A stretch of 64,000 nt of DNA from Loxodes magnus (lineage: Eukaryota > Ciliophora > Karyorelictea > Loxodida > Loxodidae), in assembly GCA_946699065.1 (NCBI GenBank), contig CAMPDV010000017.1, positions 620,001 to 684,000 on the forward strand. Direction: 5' to 3'. Every line of letters starts with the position of its first letter. Position 1 is the stretch's first letter. This document shows positions 24,772-37,022 of the stretch, piece after piece. Under the pieces are notes generated by a model that saw nothing but the letters and a program-made list of their open reading frames with translations, made no database searches and was not told the origin of the DNA. The position numbers and the translations under genes were made by a program.

Positions 24772-27700
24772 TCACTCAAATTTTTTTCTTCTTCGGCTAT
24801 CAAGTTAATTTGGGGATTCATTTCTTCACTTTAAATCTATAACTATTTGTGCTATTAATATGAACTAAAATTATACATCTTTTATTATTCTTTACCTTAA
24901 TTAATTTCTTATTCATCTGAATAATAACTTACTTATTTCTTTAATTTCCTTTAATTATTTTATAGAATTTAAGGAAATTGTACTCAACATGTTTTTTTCT
25001 TCTTGCTGAGAATCAACTATTAAATTATTGATTTCTTAACTTTCTTCTATAGGTAGATTTATTTTATTTTTTTTAATGCTTAGAATTATCTATTTATTTG
25101 CTAATAATTTTTCCAATTTTTTCTACTTTTACTTTTCTGAAACTGTCACTTCTGATGTAGTTTATTCAGCTATGTTTTTTAGCAATTTATCTCTTGCTAT
25201 CTAAACTCTTTAATTTTGCGCTTAAATGTGATTATTCAATATTTCAGAACTTGCTTTTAGCCTATATGCAAACCTAAATAGACCTACTAAATCAGGCTTT
25301 ATTTATTTAAGGAGAGTAGGAAATCTTGACATAGCTATAATGGCTAGTATGAAAATAAATAGAACTCCAGATATTACTATGATTAATAAAACAGTCTTAA
25401 TCAATTTATTAGCATTAATGGATATTGATATTATTATTGCTATAAACGATATCATCTCTAGTAAAACAAATTGAATCCAATTTATCTTTAAATAAATAAT
25501 AGGCTTTTTTATTATAACCACTAACCCTAAAATGAAGAATAGGATACTATAAACTATACCATGAATTGTTGGGTAAAAGTCTTTTAGCATCTAATTTATT
25601 ACAGCTACAAATACTTAAACTGTACTCTTCACTATAATAAACCAAGACTATTACTTTATATGAAGTATATCTTCTTATAGCTCTTACCAATGAGGGCGCA
25701 CTAATATTACTAGAGGTAAGTAGAGAACTAAAGCAACACTAGTAAGTACTATAGTCTATATATGTAGAGTTGATAAGCATTACTCTGAGCAGTCTAGATC
25801 TAAGAAGCTTTCAGAAAGATCTATTTGAGAATCTAAGTTATTATCTCTTCCATATGAACATTTATATGCTTATGTTAAGGTAAATATAATAGGAGTTAAA
25901 GTTAATTCTGTTAGAAACGGAGATAAGGTATAAGATAATTTTCCTACAAATTTCAATGGTATGCTTATTGGATATTTTACTTCGAATTAGAATAAGAAGG
26001 CTATTATTAAAATTACCGTTAAAGAGGCAAAGGAGATGCAAAAATAATAAGACATTCAGAGCAAAAAATTAGTCATCTCTAAGTGAATGAAATTTAAAGA
26101 AGCTGCTTGAACAATAGCAGATGCAACTTCAGGTAATAAATAATCTAAGTCAGGACCTAACGCTACAAACTGTAATCATTAAATTACTATGATTAGAATG
26201 AAAATTTCATCTTCACTATTGATCCAATCTTCTTTAGTAAGTATCTCGAATGTTCTTTTTCTCCAAATTTTGTACCCAATCATTGAAACTACTAAAGTTA
26301 CAATTAAAACTGTAGCTGACTCACAAAATAAGGCTACATATCCTTTATGGTAAACTTCTACTCTTCTAACTGTAAAATCACAGTCTGTATCAAATATATC
26401 GAAAGCGTCTTTAGGAGTTACGGTAGTATTATCATTTCAAGTAGGAGCTTTTGCTAAAAATGTTCACACTACGGCACAAGTTTAGCAATACTAAAGATAA
26501 GGAACTAATTGTAGATTTCAGTTATAATCATAAACATTATTAATAAAATAAAAGTTTAGATTATCTCTAAAGTTATTACTCTATTAAAACTTTACTGTAC
26601 CACTACAGCCTGTAAATTTATTATTTCTAATGTTCTTAGATAAAATAGAAGGATTTGAATAATCTTAACCTTAATCAAGGCAACTTTAAAGTCCACGTGC
26701 AATTATGATTGGTTGCTCTATGTAATAGCAAGGAGAAATTTGAATGTCTATACATTCTTATAGAACTTCTTCTAGTTTTTATCCTTCTTCTCCTACATAT
26801 TCTATGGGAGTTATAGTTATTGATCCATGAAGTAATTTTTTTATTTTTTTAAGTTCTTCTTGACTCTCTGCTACATTTTCAATTACATTGGCTGTATACA
26901 GAATTAAAAAGGTAAAATCTCCTGGTTCTCATCCTAATTCCATAGTTTTATTAGCGATACACATTAATACGTTTAGTCCAGGAAAAGTTAATATAATTTT
27001 AATCTCTTTTTATAGAAGCTAAAAAGCAAGTTCTTTATAATATGTTTTATTCAAAGTTACTGCATTTGGAATGAAAGTTGAATTTTCATCGTTTAAAATG
27101 TGACTTCCAGATTCGATTGTTCAGTTTTTTATTTAATCCTGTATTTTTTAATTTGAAGGTTCAAATTCTTCAAATATCAATCCTATGTTTTCTCACTTAT
27201 TCTTGTTTAAAAATTTGATGTACATAACTCCAAAGAACTTTCAGGAAAGATAATTGATGAAGACGTTTTGATGATCATGAATGTTTTCCAATAAATCTTC
27301 TCTACTTACATAGCTATAAGGAATTTCAACATTCATAGCTCTTAAAACAAGATAAGCAGGATATCAACTAATTACAACTATACTTCCTATATGAGCAGCA
27401 CCTATATCAAAGTGGTTATCTATGAAAACTTATAAAGTAAAATTTAAATTATAAGTTATTCCACCATATGAAAGAGGATTTAGCTTCAACAGTGAGTTAG
27501 GAAGAACGTTTCTTTCTTTATTTATATATTCAACTATGCATGGAAGATGTAAAGGAGGTATAGCTATTGGAGGTCAAGGTGCTTAGCCGTTTGGTTCATT
27601 AGTGTTAGTTGAGTAAGAAACCTCTATACTAAAAATTTCTGGAGGAGGAGATTAAGTTGGCCCAGGATAAATAATTTCTTCTTTTTAATTAATTGATTTA

Positions 27701-28758
27701 TCTCTTATTTAGAATACTTCTATTGGCTTTTTATTTTAAATATTATAAACTGAAAACTCTGGGATAATTTCTCCGTTTGATTTAAATACTAAGTTTTGAA
27801 ATAATTTGAAGCTTTCCATTAGATTCAAATATTAGTTTTTCATTTAAAATTATTTAACTTTATCTATGAAAGTTAAGATTCACAAGATGTAGTATGCTGA
27901 CATTTCATAATAGTTAGAAGGAATAAATCCTTTAGGTGTTAAGGCTATCATTCCATTATCTAGAATATTGATATGAATTTTAGATAAATTATGAACTATT
28001 TAAGTTATTTCTGGCTTTATAAGATTTGAAGATTCTAGTCCTAATACTCAAGCAAAGTTTTATCCTGCCATTTGGTAAAATGTACATATATTCAAAATAA
28101 AGACCTACCAGCATACATCTGCTTACATCAGTATTATGGAAGAACCCTCAAGTCTGATAGCTTTAGGAATTTCAATTAACAGTCTATCTTTTATGCTACT
28201 TTGATTACACTGATCTTAGATTAAACCAAAGTAAGAATTTAGAGGAATATTTACAGATGTGACTATTTTAGAGATGGATTAGTCTATAAATTCAGCAGGC
28301 TTGTAGAATCTTTTTTCTTATTAGTTGATATAAGAAATCTTCTTGAACTTCAAATACTAAAAAAGAGCTTGTAAAGCTTAACCTTCTTACTAATAGGTAG
28401 GAAGTATTCAGTATAAGTTATCTTGACTGAAAGCTTAATCATTTCTATAAGCAACTAAATGTATAAAATGAGGGTATAGCTAGTGAAGTCTATTAGTGTA
28501 ATATAAATTGAATGTAATATCCAATATTATCTTTATACTAAAGACTCTTACTAAACTCTATATTTCTTATATTTGGAAGTTCTAAGTTTGCAGTTATAAA
28601 GGAATAGGAGTAAATTAAGTGCTATTAAATTTACTTGTATAGACCTAGTAAGAAATAAAATCCGATAAAAAGGGAATAGTTTAAGGAGAACTTACAACAA
28701 GCATGCTTAATGAATGAGCTTGAAATAAGACAGCAAAAGCTAATAAAGCTTTCATCAT
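24772..28758 (-). CDS. Multi-pass receptor with ANF-receptor/PBP1-like ectodomain, copy B
   Basis: Paralogue of the genes at 3672 and 47761, with the same signal peptide, ectodomain, multi-helix region and tail. It starts with two adjacent ATG codons; the first (28758) aligns with the start of copy A. The membrane part begins about 25,590 with MLKDFYPTIHGIVYS, as in copy A. A Trp codon that is TGG in copies A and C is TGA here, in a Ser-Trp pair near 27,250. The cytoplasmic tail is the most diverged part. The TGA at 24774-24772 is chosen as the stop. It sits where A and C have a TGG Trp followed by a short conserved Ser-Glu tail, so it may be read as Trp; the next in-frame TGA is at 24525-24523. 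An earlier in-frame TGA (24828-24826) is read as Trp. No net frameshift separates the start from the membrane region. The gene lies between the two arms of the inverted duplication. Confidence 0.8.
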
Positions 28759-29182
28759 TTTATTTATAAATTCTCTTTATTGTTGAAAAATAAAAAACTA
28801 AATATAAAATTATGGACAGGAAATTAATTTTAGATAGCTCTATTAAGCTCTTAATTTTAGTATATTTCATAGAATTAGAAATATATTTTGTTTTGCTAAA
28901 TTTAAATTTTTCATGCCTCTATAAAATGAATATAGCAAGTATTAAATAAGAACTGATAATAAAGTATATGATAAATTAAAATAAATGTTTTTTATTAAAA
29001 GTTATGATTCTTTAATATCTAATTAAAGTAATAATTCTCATTGATATATTACACCTTCTTTTAAATATAATTAATTTAAATTTTAACGCAATTCAATACA
29101 AGTGAATGATTTCTTTATTTAATAGAGAAACATATCTTATATATTTAATTATCTAAAAAGAAAATTATATAGGGAGAAAAAA

Positions 29183-29364
29183 TCCTTCCTCGGATGGTTA
29201 GCTTTGAAGAAAAAAGATAACTCCAAGACCATTCGGAAAGCTCGGAATTGAACTTGGGTGGAGACACCGGCGAGTCCGGGACCCTGTAAAAGGTAATTGC
29301 AGGGGGTTATGGATCTATTAAAGAAACATTCCATTATCCATAAAATTTTTAATTTAATTTTTAA
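29183..29364 (+). mobile_element. 5'-truncated tail copy of the 38-kb element
   Basis: From TCCTTCCTCGGATGG to the AATTT-rich tail this matches 38620-38800 at about 85-90% by eye, including the protein block FGKLG(S/I)ELGWRH and VRDPVKGN. It begins abruptly inside the ORF of the longer copy. The same 14 bases, TATAGGGAGAAAAA, stand just before the copy (about 29169) and just after its tail (about 29365). 5' truncation, an AT-rich tail and a target-site duplication are the marks of target-primed reverse transcription. TAGGGAG also resembles the 5' end of a SINE-like family here, so the duplication is probable but not certain. Confidence 0.6.
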
Positions 29365-29648
29365 TATAGGGAGAAAAATTAAAAAAAATATGTCAAAATA
29401 ACTTAAAAAAGTAAAATGAAAGTTAATCTTTCTTATCTTCTATTTATCGTAAAATTATGATTCTTTGATTATCATAGTAAAATTTAACTAAAAGAAGCTT
29501 ATCTTTATTATTTTCCAGGTATCGATATCAAAGGTAAAATCCACTAAAGTTAAACATAAAATGTATATATTTAAATTTAATAATCTCTATCATTTTAATA
29601 TATAATTAACATTTTATACACAATTCTGAAATAAATTTAAGATAAAAT

Positions 29649-30611
29649 TTAATAATAATAATAATATATAAATTTAAGTTTTCCATTTTGAGGTAATTCA
29701 ACTCTGTCCGGAAGACACAGTTCATGCTCCCTTCTGTTAATTAAAATGTTTGGCATCGCCAATTTTAGCGAGATACCTTCCTCTCCTCTCCTTTCCTTTC
29801 CTGTTCTTATCTTATCGCATCTTTCTTTATTTAAAAAATTTCTCCACTTTGACTGCAATAAATTCGTTTTAATCTTGCTTCTTCTTGATTCTTTCTTCTT
29901 TTTTCTTGAATTCAATAGTTCAATTTTTTCTGCTAGAATTTCTTACATTTCCGATATAAATATCATAAGCTTCCACAACAAAAGCATTTTTTTCTAATCT
30001 TTATTTACCTCTATTTTCTTTAAGGCTTTCTGATAATTTCTTCTTCAATCAACATTGGGTCACTTTTATGCTCTCTTATCTCCAATTGAAGTTGTAATTT
30101 TTTGCTAGCTTAATTATATTTTCTCTATTCTATTTCCAATTTCTGTCTGCTTCTATTGCTAGCTTTAAGATTGTTTTTTTATCTTAAGAAATACTTCAGA
30201 AAGCATTTAAATCTCTTTCCTGGGACATGAGTCTTTATTCGATTTCCTCTTGTTTGTTCAAATTCTCTATTAGTTTATCATTGTCCTTTTTTAGCTTCCT
30301 GACCTCTTCCTGAAGGTTCAGTACCACTTTGATGAGCTATTCACTACTCATCTGACTAGGAGGATTAAGCTCTGAGGCCTCCTAGTGAAGAGAAGACTTC
30401 ATTTGCTTCCTTGGTTTTTCTTATGAGGTTGGAGTTGTTGCATAACCTGTCTTCTGAGCTTGTTTCTGTTCCTTTCAAGGTTATTATGATTAAGAAAAAG
30501 GTAAGGGTTAAGGGTTAAGAGAAAGAAAACTATCCAAGATTAGATTCAGGTTTCCTCTCCAACTTTTTGGAGGTGGTGTAGAAACCTCTTTTGAATCCTT
30601 GCATTTTTTTA
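29649..30611 (-). pseudogene. ORF1-like zinc-knuckle retroelement copy III
   Basis: Starts MQGFKRGFYTTSKKL near 30610, similar to MLGFKPGFLSAPKKEL of the 36-kb copy. After a frame change it carries a highly conserved coiled coil: IKVVLNLQEEVRKLKKDN, EEIEQRLMSQERDLNAF and a Trp encoded by TGA. DPMLIEEE and a knuckle follow, CFCCGSLWYLYRKC, in which Tyr replaces the His ligand. The end reads RVELPQNGKLKF and then (Tyr)n from the ATA/TAT microsatellite at 29649-29665. At least two frameshifts are needed, so the copy is probably dead. A TTAAGGG-like triplication near 30,500 lies within the N-terminal part. Its match in the coiled coil to copies at 33000 and 36130 is the best in the family. Confidence 0.6.
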
Positions 30612-31759
30612 GGTAAATTTTAATTTTTGTAAATAAATGCTCTTAAATTTGCTTATTTATTAATTATTTTATACTTAAATTATAAATAATTTTACATATT
30701 TATAAATAATTTAAGTTTAAGCTTTTTGATGTTTTTATTATATTTATTTGTTGATAATTTTTATATAATTTTTATATAATTTTTAAAATATTTAATAGAT
30801 AAACTCTGCAAGTTGATCATTATTTTTTTAATTTTAATAAGCTAGTAAGTCTATAACTGATATTAGTTATATTAAAAATGAAATTATTGGTTTAATTCAT
30901 TTATCAACTTTTATATAAAGATTTTTATTAAAAAAAAATATGCATAATATCTACCTTTTAAAGAGAAATCTTTTGCTTAGGAAAAAATACAAATGTAGTT
31001 TGTTTATTAAAATAAACCTAATTAATATAATAGACTAGATAATCTGATTTAATTGGAATGCTATAAATAGTAAATACATCTAAGATTTGAACTTTTAGAA
31101 GCGTTTTCTTTATTTTCTATTAGCAGCTTTCTAGATTTTTATAAAACTTCGTTTCAAAGTAATTTTAAAATAATATAGCATTTTATTTTAATTATATGAA
31201 CATTTTATTTAAAAAGGTAGTATAAGAGTCTTTTGTACTTAAAGGAAATATTATCTTAATATTTCTCAGTATATTTTACTTAATATCGGTGTAATTTTTA
31301 TAAAAGAATATTTTAATTTATTAGTACTACACTATTATTTAAATTATCCATTTGATCTGATTGTAAAATTAGAGTTTTAATTTAGCTGATATATAGAGTT
31401 TTGTTTTTTTCTTATAAAAGGCCAAATTAATGGAACTTAATTATGGAATTTGAATTTTCAGAACATTATCTAAAATTTCCTTTTTTTTTCCTAGAAAAAG
31501 TGGAGTTTTATTTATAAATGACTGTAGATAATAAAATTAAAGCATTTTAAATTTTTATTTTGTCTAAATTCTTTTGATGAGATTAGTTTAAACTATTAAG
31601 GAAAACTAAAATAATCTAAGGCTAACATTTTTTTAGGTTATCTTATAAGATAGAAATATAATATGAAAAAAAGTAAAATGATTGTTTAAAGAAAAAATAG
31701 ACAAAATTTTAGGTTTTATATTAAATCTTTATTAATTAATAAGATTTTACTTTTCGAAT
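30612..31759. other. AT-rich stretch without supported feature
   Basis: No frame or motif stands out. There is a short direct repeat ATAATTTTTATATAATTTTT near 30755-30780. Confidence 0.4.
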
Positions 31760-32010
31760 TTGAGGGCAGTCTAACTCATGCTGTATTGCAGTCTATGAAA
31801 GGTCTCTTGATGGATATAATGGAAATATTCTATCGATCAGCTTCTGCAAACAGATGTACATTAAATGCTTACTTCTTGATATAGACTTCAAGTCTATCAA
31901 AACCGAGTAATTTCTAGATAAATTCCCTTCAAGATCTTGAATCCAACAAGGAATCTCCCTAAGGTTTGGAGATATATCAGACAGCTCGGAATTTTTCTTC
32001 CATCATTCTT
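31760..32010. repeat. Unclassified block of higher G+C
   Basis: A 250-bp island distinct in composition from its AT-rich surroundings. It contains a perfect palindrome ATAGACTTCAAGTCTAT (about 31881-31897) and GGTCTCTTGATGGA, which recalls the middle of family S1, but neither S1 end is present. It is probably another old retroelement copy. Direction unknown. Confidence 0.35.
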
Positions 32011-32607
32011 TTAATTAAATATAGTTAAGCTTTAAATAAATAAAAGCTTAAATAGGAAATAAAATTTACAAAAATAGAAATTTAGCATCATAGTAAATTA
32101 AAGTAATATAATATATTTCATAGTAATTTAATTATATTAAATTTTTTATTAGCTCCTATTTAATTTTACTTTATTTAAATAATAATTAAAAATTATTTCT
32201 TATTTTATTTAAAAAATAGAAAGAAAAATTTTAGGTGATATTTAATTAATATAGCAGAAAAATAAAAATAAAATAATTTAAATATTTTAAATATAATTTA
32301 TTTATTTAATCACTTTAAATTATTTATTTTACATTTTCTATTTACATTTTTATATTATTTCCTTCCTAAAGCAAAGTAAAACATGAAATTAAGATATAAT
32401 TAAAATTATCCTTCTTCTATATTAAGGATATTTTATATTTGATTTAATTATAATTTAAATTAATTTTAAATTTATCATTTTTAATTTTTATTTCTATATT
32501 TCTAATTTCAAAAGCTACTTTAAATGTTTACTATTTATTTGTTTAATTTTGCATTTTAGTCTATTAATATCTCTGCTAAGTAATAGATTTATCATGTAAC
32601 TTTATTT

Positions 32608-32898
32608 AAATAGGGAGAGCAATCTTTCAACTGAGATTGTTAAAAATTAGAACAAAGAACCATGGACGCTAAGAAAAACAAAAGAATCATGAAAGGAGAC
32701 AAGAAGGAAAGGACGAAATGCATTCAAGTAACTCTAAGACAATTAGGTCTCTTGGATCATCAATTCGATTATTGGGAGACAAACTTTTTAAGGGAGTGAT
32801 ATCGCTAGCGTAACCTTCACTGTGAGATTTTTAAAACTTCAAAAACTTAATTTAAAGAGCTGCGAGCCAATAAGATGCTACATGTTCTATAATATACT
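32608..32898 (+). mobile_element. SINE-like element, family S1 (copy 4)
   Basis: Starts AAATAGGGAGAGCAATCTTT with CAACTGAGATTG, has GGTCTCTTGGATCATC and TGGGAGACAAAC, and ends with the module AAAGAGCTGCGAGCCAATAA and TTCTATAATA. Its closest relative is the minus-strand copy at 17003. The ORF1 element copy IV starts 100 bp downstream. Confidence 0.65.
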
Positions 32899-32999
32899 TT
32901 TTTAATAAAAATGTTCTAAATAAGTTAAGAAGAGACTTAATTTAATTAAAAAATACTAATAATCTTTAAAAAATGTTAGAATTTAAATAAAGATTTTTC

Positions 33000-33850
33000 A
33001 TGGCTCCAAGAAAACATGAATTAACAACATTCTAGAGAAACTAGGAACAGGAAAAGGGCTTCAAAAAGGTCACCCACAAAAGTGAATCTACCACCTCGAA
33101 GGAAATGCCTAAGAAATAGGAAAAAATATTATGCACTCAGAAGTCTCGAATTAAACCACAAAACAGTAAAAAAGCTATGATTATCTGATAAAAGTCGTGA
33201 TGAATCTCCAGGAAGAGGTCAAAAAGCTGAAGAAAGATAATAAGATACTGATGAGAAAATTTGAAATCGCAGAAGGAATAGAATGAAGATTCGTAACCTA
33301 AGAAATGACCTTAACGCACTTTGAAACATTTCACAAAACCGGAAAAGTCAATCATAGAACCAGCAATAAAAGAAGAAAGGGATGGACAAAAGAATAAAAA
33401 ATAAAAGAAAATCAACAAAATTTTAGCATTAAATGGATAATAAGGGAATGATCAAATGATAATTGAAGGAGAAAAGAATTAAGATTTAAAACTAAGCAAG
33501 AAGCGAAAAGATGCAATTTCTGCAACTCTCAAACGTATTTGTAGAAAAGATGCTAGCAATTTTACAATTTTAAATAAGAATACTGAAACTAGTAAAAGAA
33601 GAAGGAGAAAAAGAAATGACAACAACAACTAAAACTATCAAGAGAAAAAGAAATATTATATTGTAACGGATTTAGAGAATTTGCAATAAAGAAAATATCA
33701 AGCATTATCTGGCAAAATGGGAGTTCAAGAATCATGTGTATGGCATGGAGAAGAGTTGTAGAGATTTAAAAATTTTTAATTAGCCTCAAAAGCAATTTAG
33801 AGGTTGGCGGGAAAAGATTGAAATACCTTCTAGAACGTAAAACATTTAAT
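33000..33850 (+). pseudogene. ORF1-like zinc-knuckle retroelement copy IV
   Basis: Begins MAPRKHELTTFQRNQEQEK at ATG 33000. The coiled coil IKVVMNLQEEVKKLKKDN lies at about 33190-33250 and the knuckle CNFCNSQTYLQKRC near 33510-33550, with Tyr at the His position. The C-terminus reads GWREKIEIPSRTQNIQF. Frame changes between these blocks and a TGA where other copies have Arg-coding context suggest decay. The element ends in short TTGTC-type repeats instead of the TAT run. It is roughly 80% similar by eye to the copy at 36130 and in the same orientation. It sits at the left end of the duplicated segment that begins about 33.87 kb. Confidence 0.55.
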
Positions 33851-34545
33851 TTTGTCTTGTATTGTCTTATCTTATTAAAAAATATTATTTTCTATTAAAT
33901 AGTTAAGTCAAAACACTCTATTAAATTTAAAAGAATAAATTTAATAATATTTTATGTTAATAAGATAAAACATTTTATGCTATTTTATTTGAATATCTAT
34001 TAATTGAATTATTGAAGTTGTAATCGGATCGAAGATTATAGTAATAGCTTAAATTATTTTATTTACTTTCTTACTAAAATGAAAACCATTAAGACTCTTT
34101 ACAATTTTACATTAAGCATTAATAATTATAAAATTATAAAATATTTATAAAATTTTATTAAAAAAGCAAAAAGTGATTGAATTAAATAGCTTTATTAAAA
34201 AACCAAAATTATTTATTTTGCATCTTTAATTTAAATAACTAAAAAAATAAATCAACTTAAGTTATAAAAGATTAAAGCATTGAAAATAAAAATAAGAAAG
34301 TTAATTTAAGTAATTTCAAATAAAATTCTTCTTATCATAATAAATTTATTTTTTAACTAATAATCATAATATATGTAATTAACTTAAGTTATTAATATTA
34401 AAATATAAATTAATTATAGCTATTACTAAATAATAGTATTCATTAAAAGTCTAATTTTTATATTTATGATTTTATGAAAAAATAATATTTCATTAAGTTT
34501 TCTTATTTTTAGATTTTTGGTCTACTCTTTTGAAAAATGTTTAAT

Positions 34546-34636
34546 ATCAATGTTGCTGATATATCAATGTTGCTGATATATCAATGTTGCTGATATATCA
34601 ATGTTGCTGATATATCAATGTTGCTGATATATCAAT
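34546..34636. repeat. 17-bp tandem repeat, five units
   Basis: Unit ATCAATGTTGCTGATAT, five identical copies plus a partial one. Each junction forms an inverted repeat with ATATCA/TGATAT arms. The aligned site in the other arm (16120-16140) has a single related unit, ATATCAACAACATTGATAT on the plus strand, so the array expanded after the duplication. Confidence 0.85.
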
Positions 34637-34860
34637 TAAAATAAACTTAACTGAAATTTTGAAGATTTTATTTGAGATTTAAATTAATAATAGAAAATTA
34701 AATTAATAGCTTGATGATTTAAATAAATCTTAGTTTATATTTACTTAAATTCTTTAAATTTTAATAAGTATTAATCTTTAAAATTAATTAAAAAATTTAG
34801 GAATAAACACAATTTCAACTAAGATAATAGAGATAATTTATTAATTCATTAAAGGAATTT

Positions 34861-35458
34861 TCCTTATTAACATATACAACACTTAACAAGAGTAAAACAA
34901 GGTAAATAATTTAAATATACAAACTAAGAACTTTATGTTACGGTTTTCAATATGATTTGAAGAAAAGACATTATAAAATAAAGAATTCAGTATTTTGTAA
35001 TTTTGGAGAATTGGATGCATTCGAACATACTGAGCAATGTGAATATCTAAAAGATTTGATTGAAGAATTTAAAGATTTTTAACAAAATGACGAATTTTTA
35101 TAAGAAATATTGAATTAAGAAAGCTTTGTAAAATACAATGATGAAGAAAGATAAAAAGGATATGAAGCAAGATAATTGATTAGGAATTATACTTATTATC
35201 TATATGAAAATATAGTAAAGTAATATTTATTATAAATTCATTAGTAATTTAAAATTATTTTTAAAAATCTAAATATTTATATAATTAATAAAAATTCATT
35301 TGTAAGTATACCATTAATTATTAAAATTATTTTAGGAGAAAATTTATTAAAATAAGATGATAAAATAAAATAATGAGGAACAAATGAATGAAATTCTATT
35401 AATTTATGTATTAAATAAACTTTATCATAGAAATAAGCATTCTATTAATTAAAAGTGA
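34861..35458 (+). pseudogene. Non-LTR retrotransposon ORF2 C-terminal remnant with zinc finger
   Basis: An open frame reading IYKLRTLCYGFQYDLKKR, then FCNFGELDAFEHTEQC and a long acidic/Gln-rich helix (LIEEFKDFQQNDEFLQEIL). It matches the minus-strand fragment near 40.3 kb at many positions: LRT.(C/S)Y.F..DL..R.Y.I.N..FC..GE.D.FEH...C. An LRT motif followed by a C..C...H...C finger is the usual end of LINE-type ORF2 proteins (zf-RVT-like). The second Cys of the finger is Phe here. A perfect small intron candidate (35302-35335, GTAAGT to TTTTAG, 34 nt) lies near the 3' end, leading to TGA 35456-35458. Reverse transcriptase motifs are not seen upstream. Confidence 0.5.
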
Positions 35459-36129
35459 GTTTCTTACATAGTGTTCTAAATATTCTGTTTATTTATAGTA
35501 ATTTTAATTATTTCTGATAATTTAAGATTAAAAACACTAATTTTTATTTAAATTGATAAATATAACATTTTTATTTATGCTTGAACTTTATTAAATTTTA
35601 ATAATTAAGTTAATAACTAATTCAACTTTTTAATTTATTTAACGAGATTTGAATAAATTGCAATTCATTTTTGGCAAATCTTACAAAACAGTTTTAAAAT
35701 TATTAGAAGAAATTGAAATATATAAAGTTCTACTTCTAGTTAAGAAAATAATTTTAGAAGAAAAATATAATTTATAATTAATAATTAAAATTTATATTAT
35801 TAATAGAAATTTACGAAGGAAATTTATTTTTACTTTCATAAAAACAAAAATAAAAAATATAAAATACTAAAAATTACAAAAATTAATTAATATTTAAATA
35901 AAACTTTTAATAATAAAATAATCTCAATCTATTATTTTATTAATTCAAATAAGTCTTATTGGATAATAATCAAAAAGCTATTTCATAAAAGTAATTTTTA
36001 TTATTTATTTAAATAACTTGGAATATAATAGTAATACATTTTTTCATTAATAAAGTTATTTTGAAATAGTAAAAAGTAATATTTTATTAAAATTTTATTA
36101 TTATTTATTAAATTTTATATTAAAAAAAG

Positions 36130-37022
36130 ATGTTAGGATTCAAACCAGGATTCTTATCGGCTCCAAAAAAAGAGTTAACGACATCCTAGAAAGGCTAGGA
36201 TCAGGAAAAGGGTAACAAAAGGTCACACAACAGGATGAGTCTCCCACGTCTGAAGAAAAGCCTAGGAAATTGGCTAAAAATATTATGCCTTCGGAAGTCT
36301 CGAATCTCATCACATAATAGTAAATAAGCTAAGATAACCCGATTAAAGTGGTGCTAGACCTCCAGGAAGAGGTTAAAAAGTTTAAGAAAAACAATAAGAA
36401 GTTAATGGTAAAGCTTGAAATTACAGAGGAAATAGAATCGAGACTCATGACCTAAGAAAGAGACTTTAACGCATTTTGAAATAATTCAAAAGATCGGAGC
36501 AGTTAATCTCAAAACTAGCAATAGAAGCAGATAGAACTGATCAGCAAATTATAAAAAATAGAAGAAAATCAGTACAAATTGCAACTTTAAATGGAATTGA
36601 GAGAATAAAGGAATGATCCAATGATAATTGAAGGAGAAAATAATTCAAGATTTAAAACTAAGTAAGAAGCGAAAAGATGCAATTTCTGCAACTCTCAAGC
36701 GTATTTGTAGAAAAGATGCTAGAAATTTCTCAATTTCAAGTAAGAATATTGAAACTATTAGAAATAGTTAGAGATAAAAAGGAAGAAACAATAATAACTA
36801 AAGCTATCAAGAGAATAGAAAGATTATTACAAAAAATTTGGGGAAATTTAAAAGAAAAAGATATCTAGTATCTAGGTGGAAGAAGAATTAAAGGACAACA
36901 TGCATGGCAAGGAGAAGAGTTGTAGAGATTTTCAGACTTTTATATTAAGTCTCTAGAGAAATCTAAAGGTTGGCAAGAAAGAGATTAAAATACCTCCAAG
37001 AACGTCAAACAATTAATTTTGT
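36130..37022 (+). pseudogene. ORF1-like zinc-knuckle retroelement copy V (best preserved)
   Basis: Starts MLGFKPGFLSAPKKEL at ATG 36130. A one-base shift after about 27 codons leads into a frame that stays open to the end. That frame holds IKVVLDLQEEVKKFKKNN, EEIESRLMTQERDFNAF-Trp (TGA), a Gln-rich helix, NDPMIIEGE and the knuckle CNFCNSQAYLQKRC. A Lys/Gln-rich C-terminal part ends at EIKIPPRTSNNQF. The knuckle has Tyr for His, as in the copy at 33000. It is followed by a TGTATA-type repeat at about 37018-37036. It interrupts a segment that is otherwise collinear with the inverted duplicate at 13-17 kb, where a SINE-like element sits instead, so it inserted after the duplication. Confidence 0.6.

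Noticed and set aside
30495-30525. Telomere-like GGGTTAAGGGTTAAG repeat
   Set aside because: Only about three imperfect units, inside the N-terminal part of an ORF1 element and not at a sequence end. A chance repeat is more likely.
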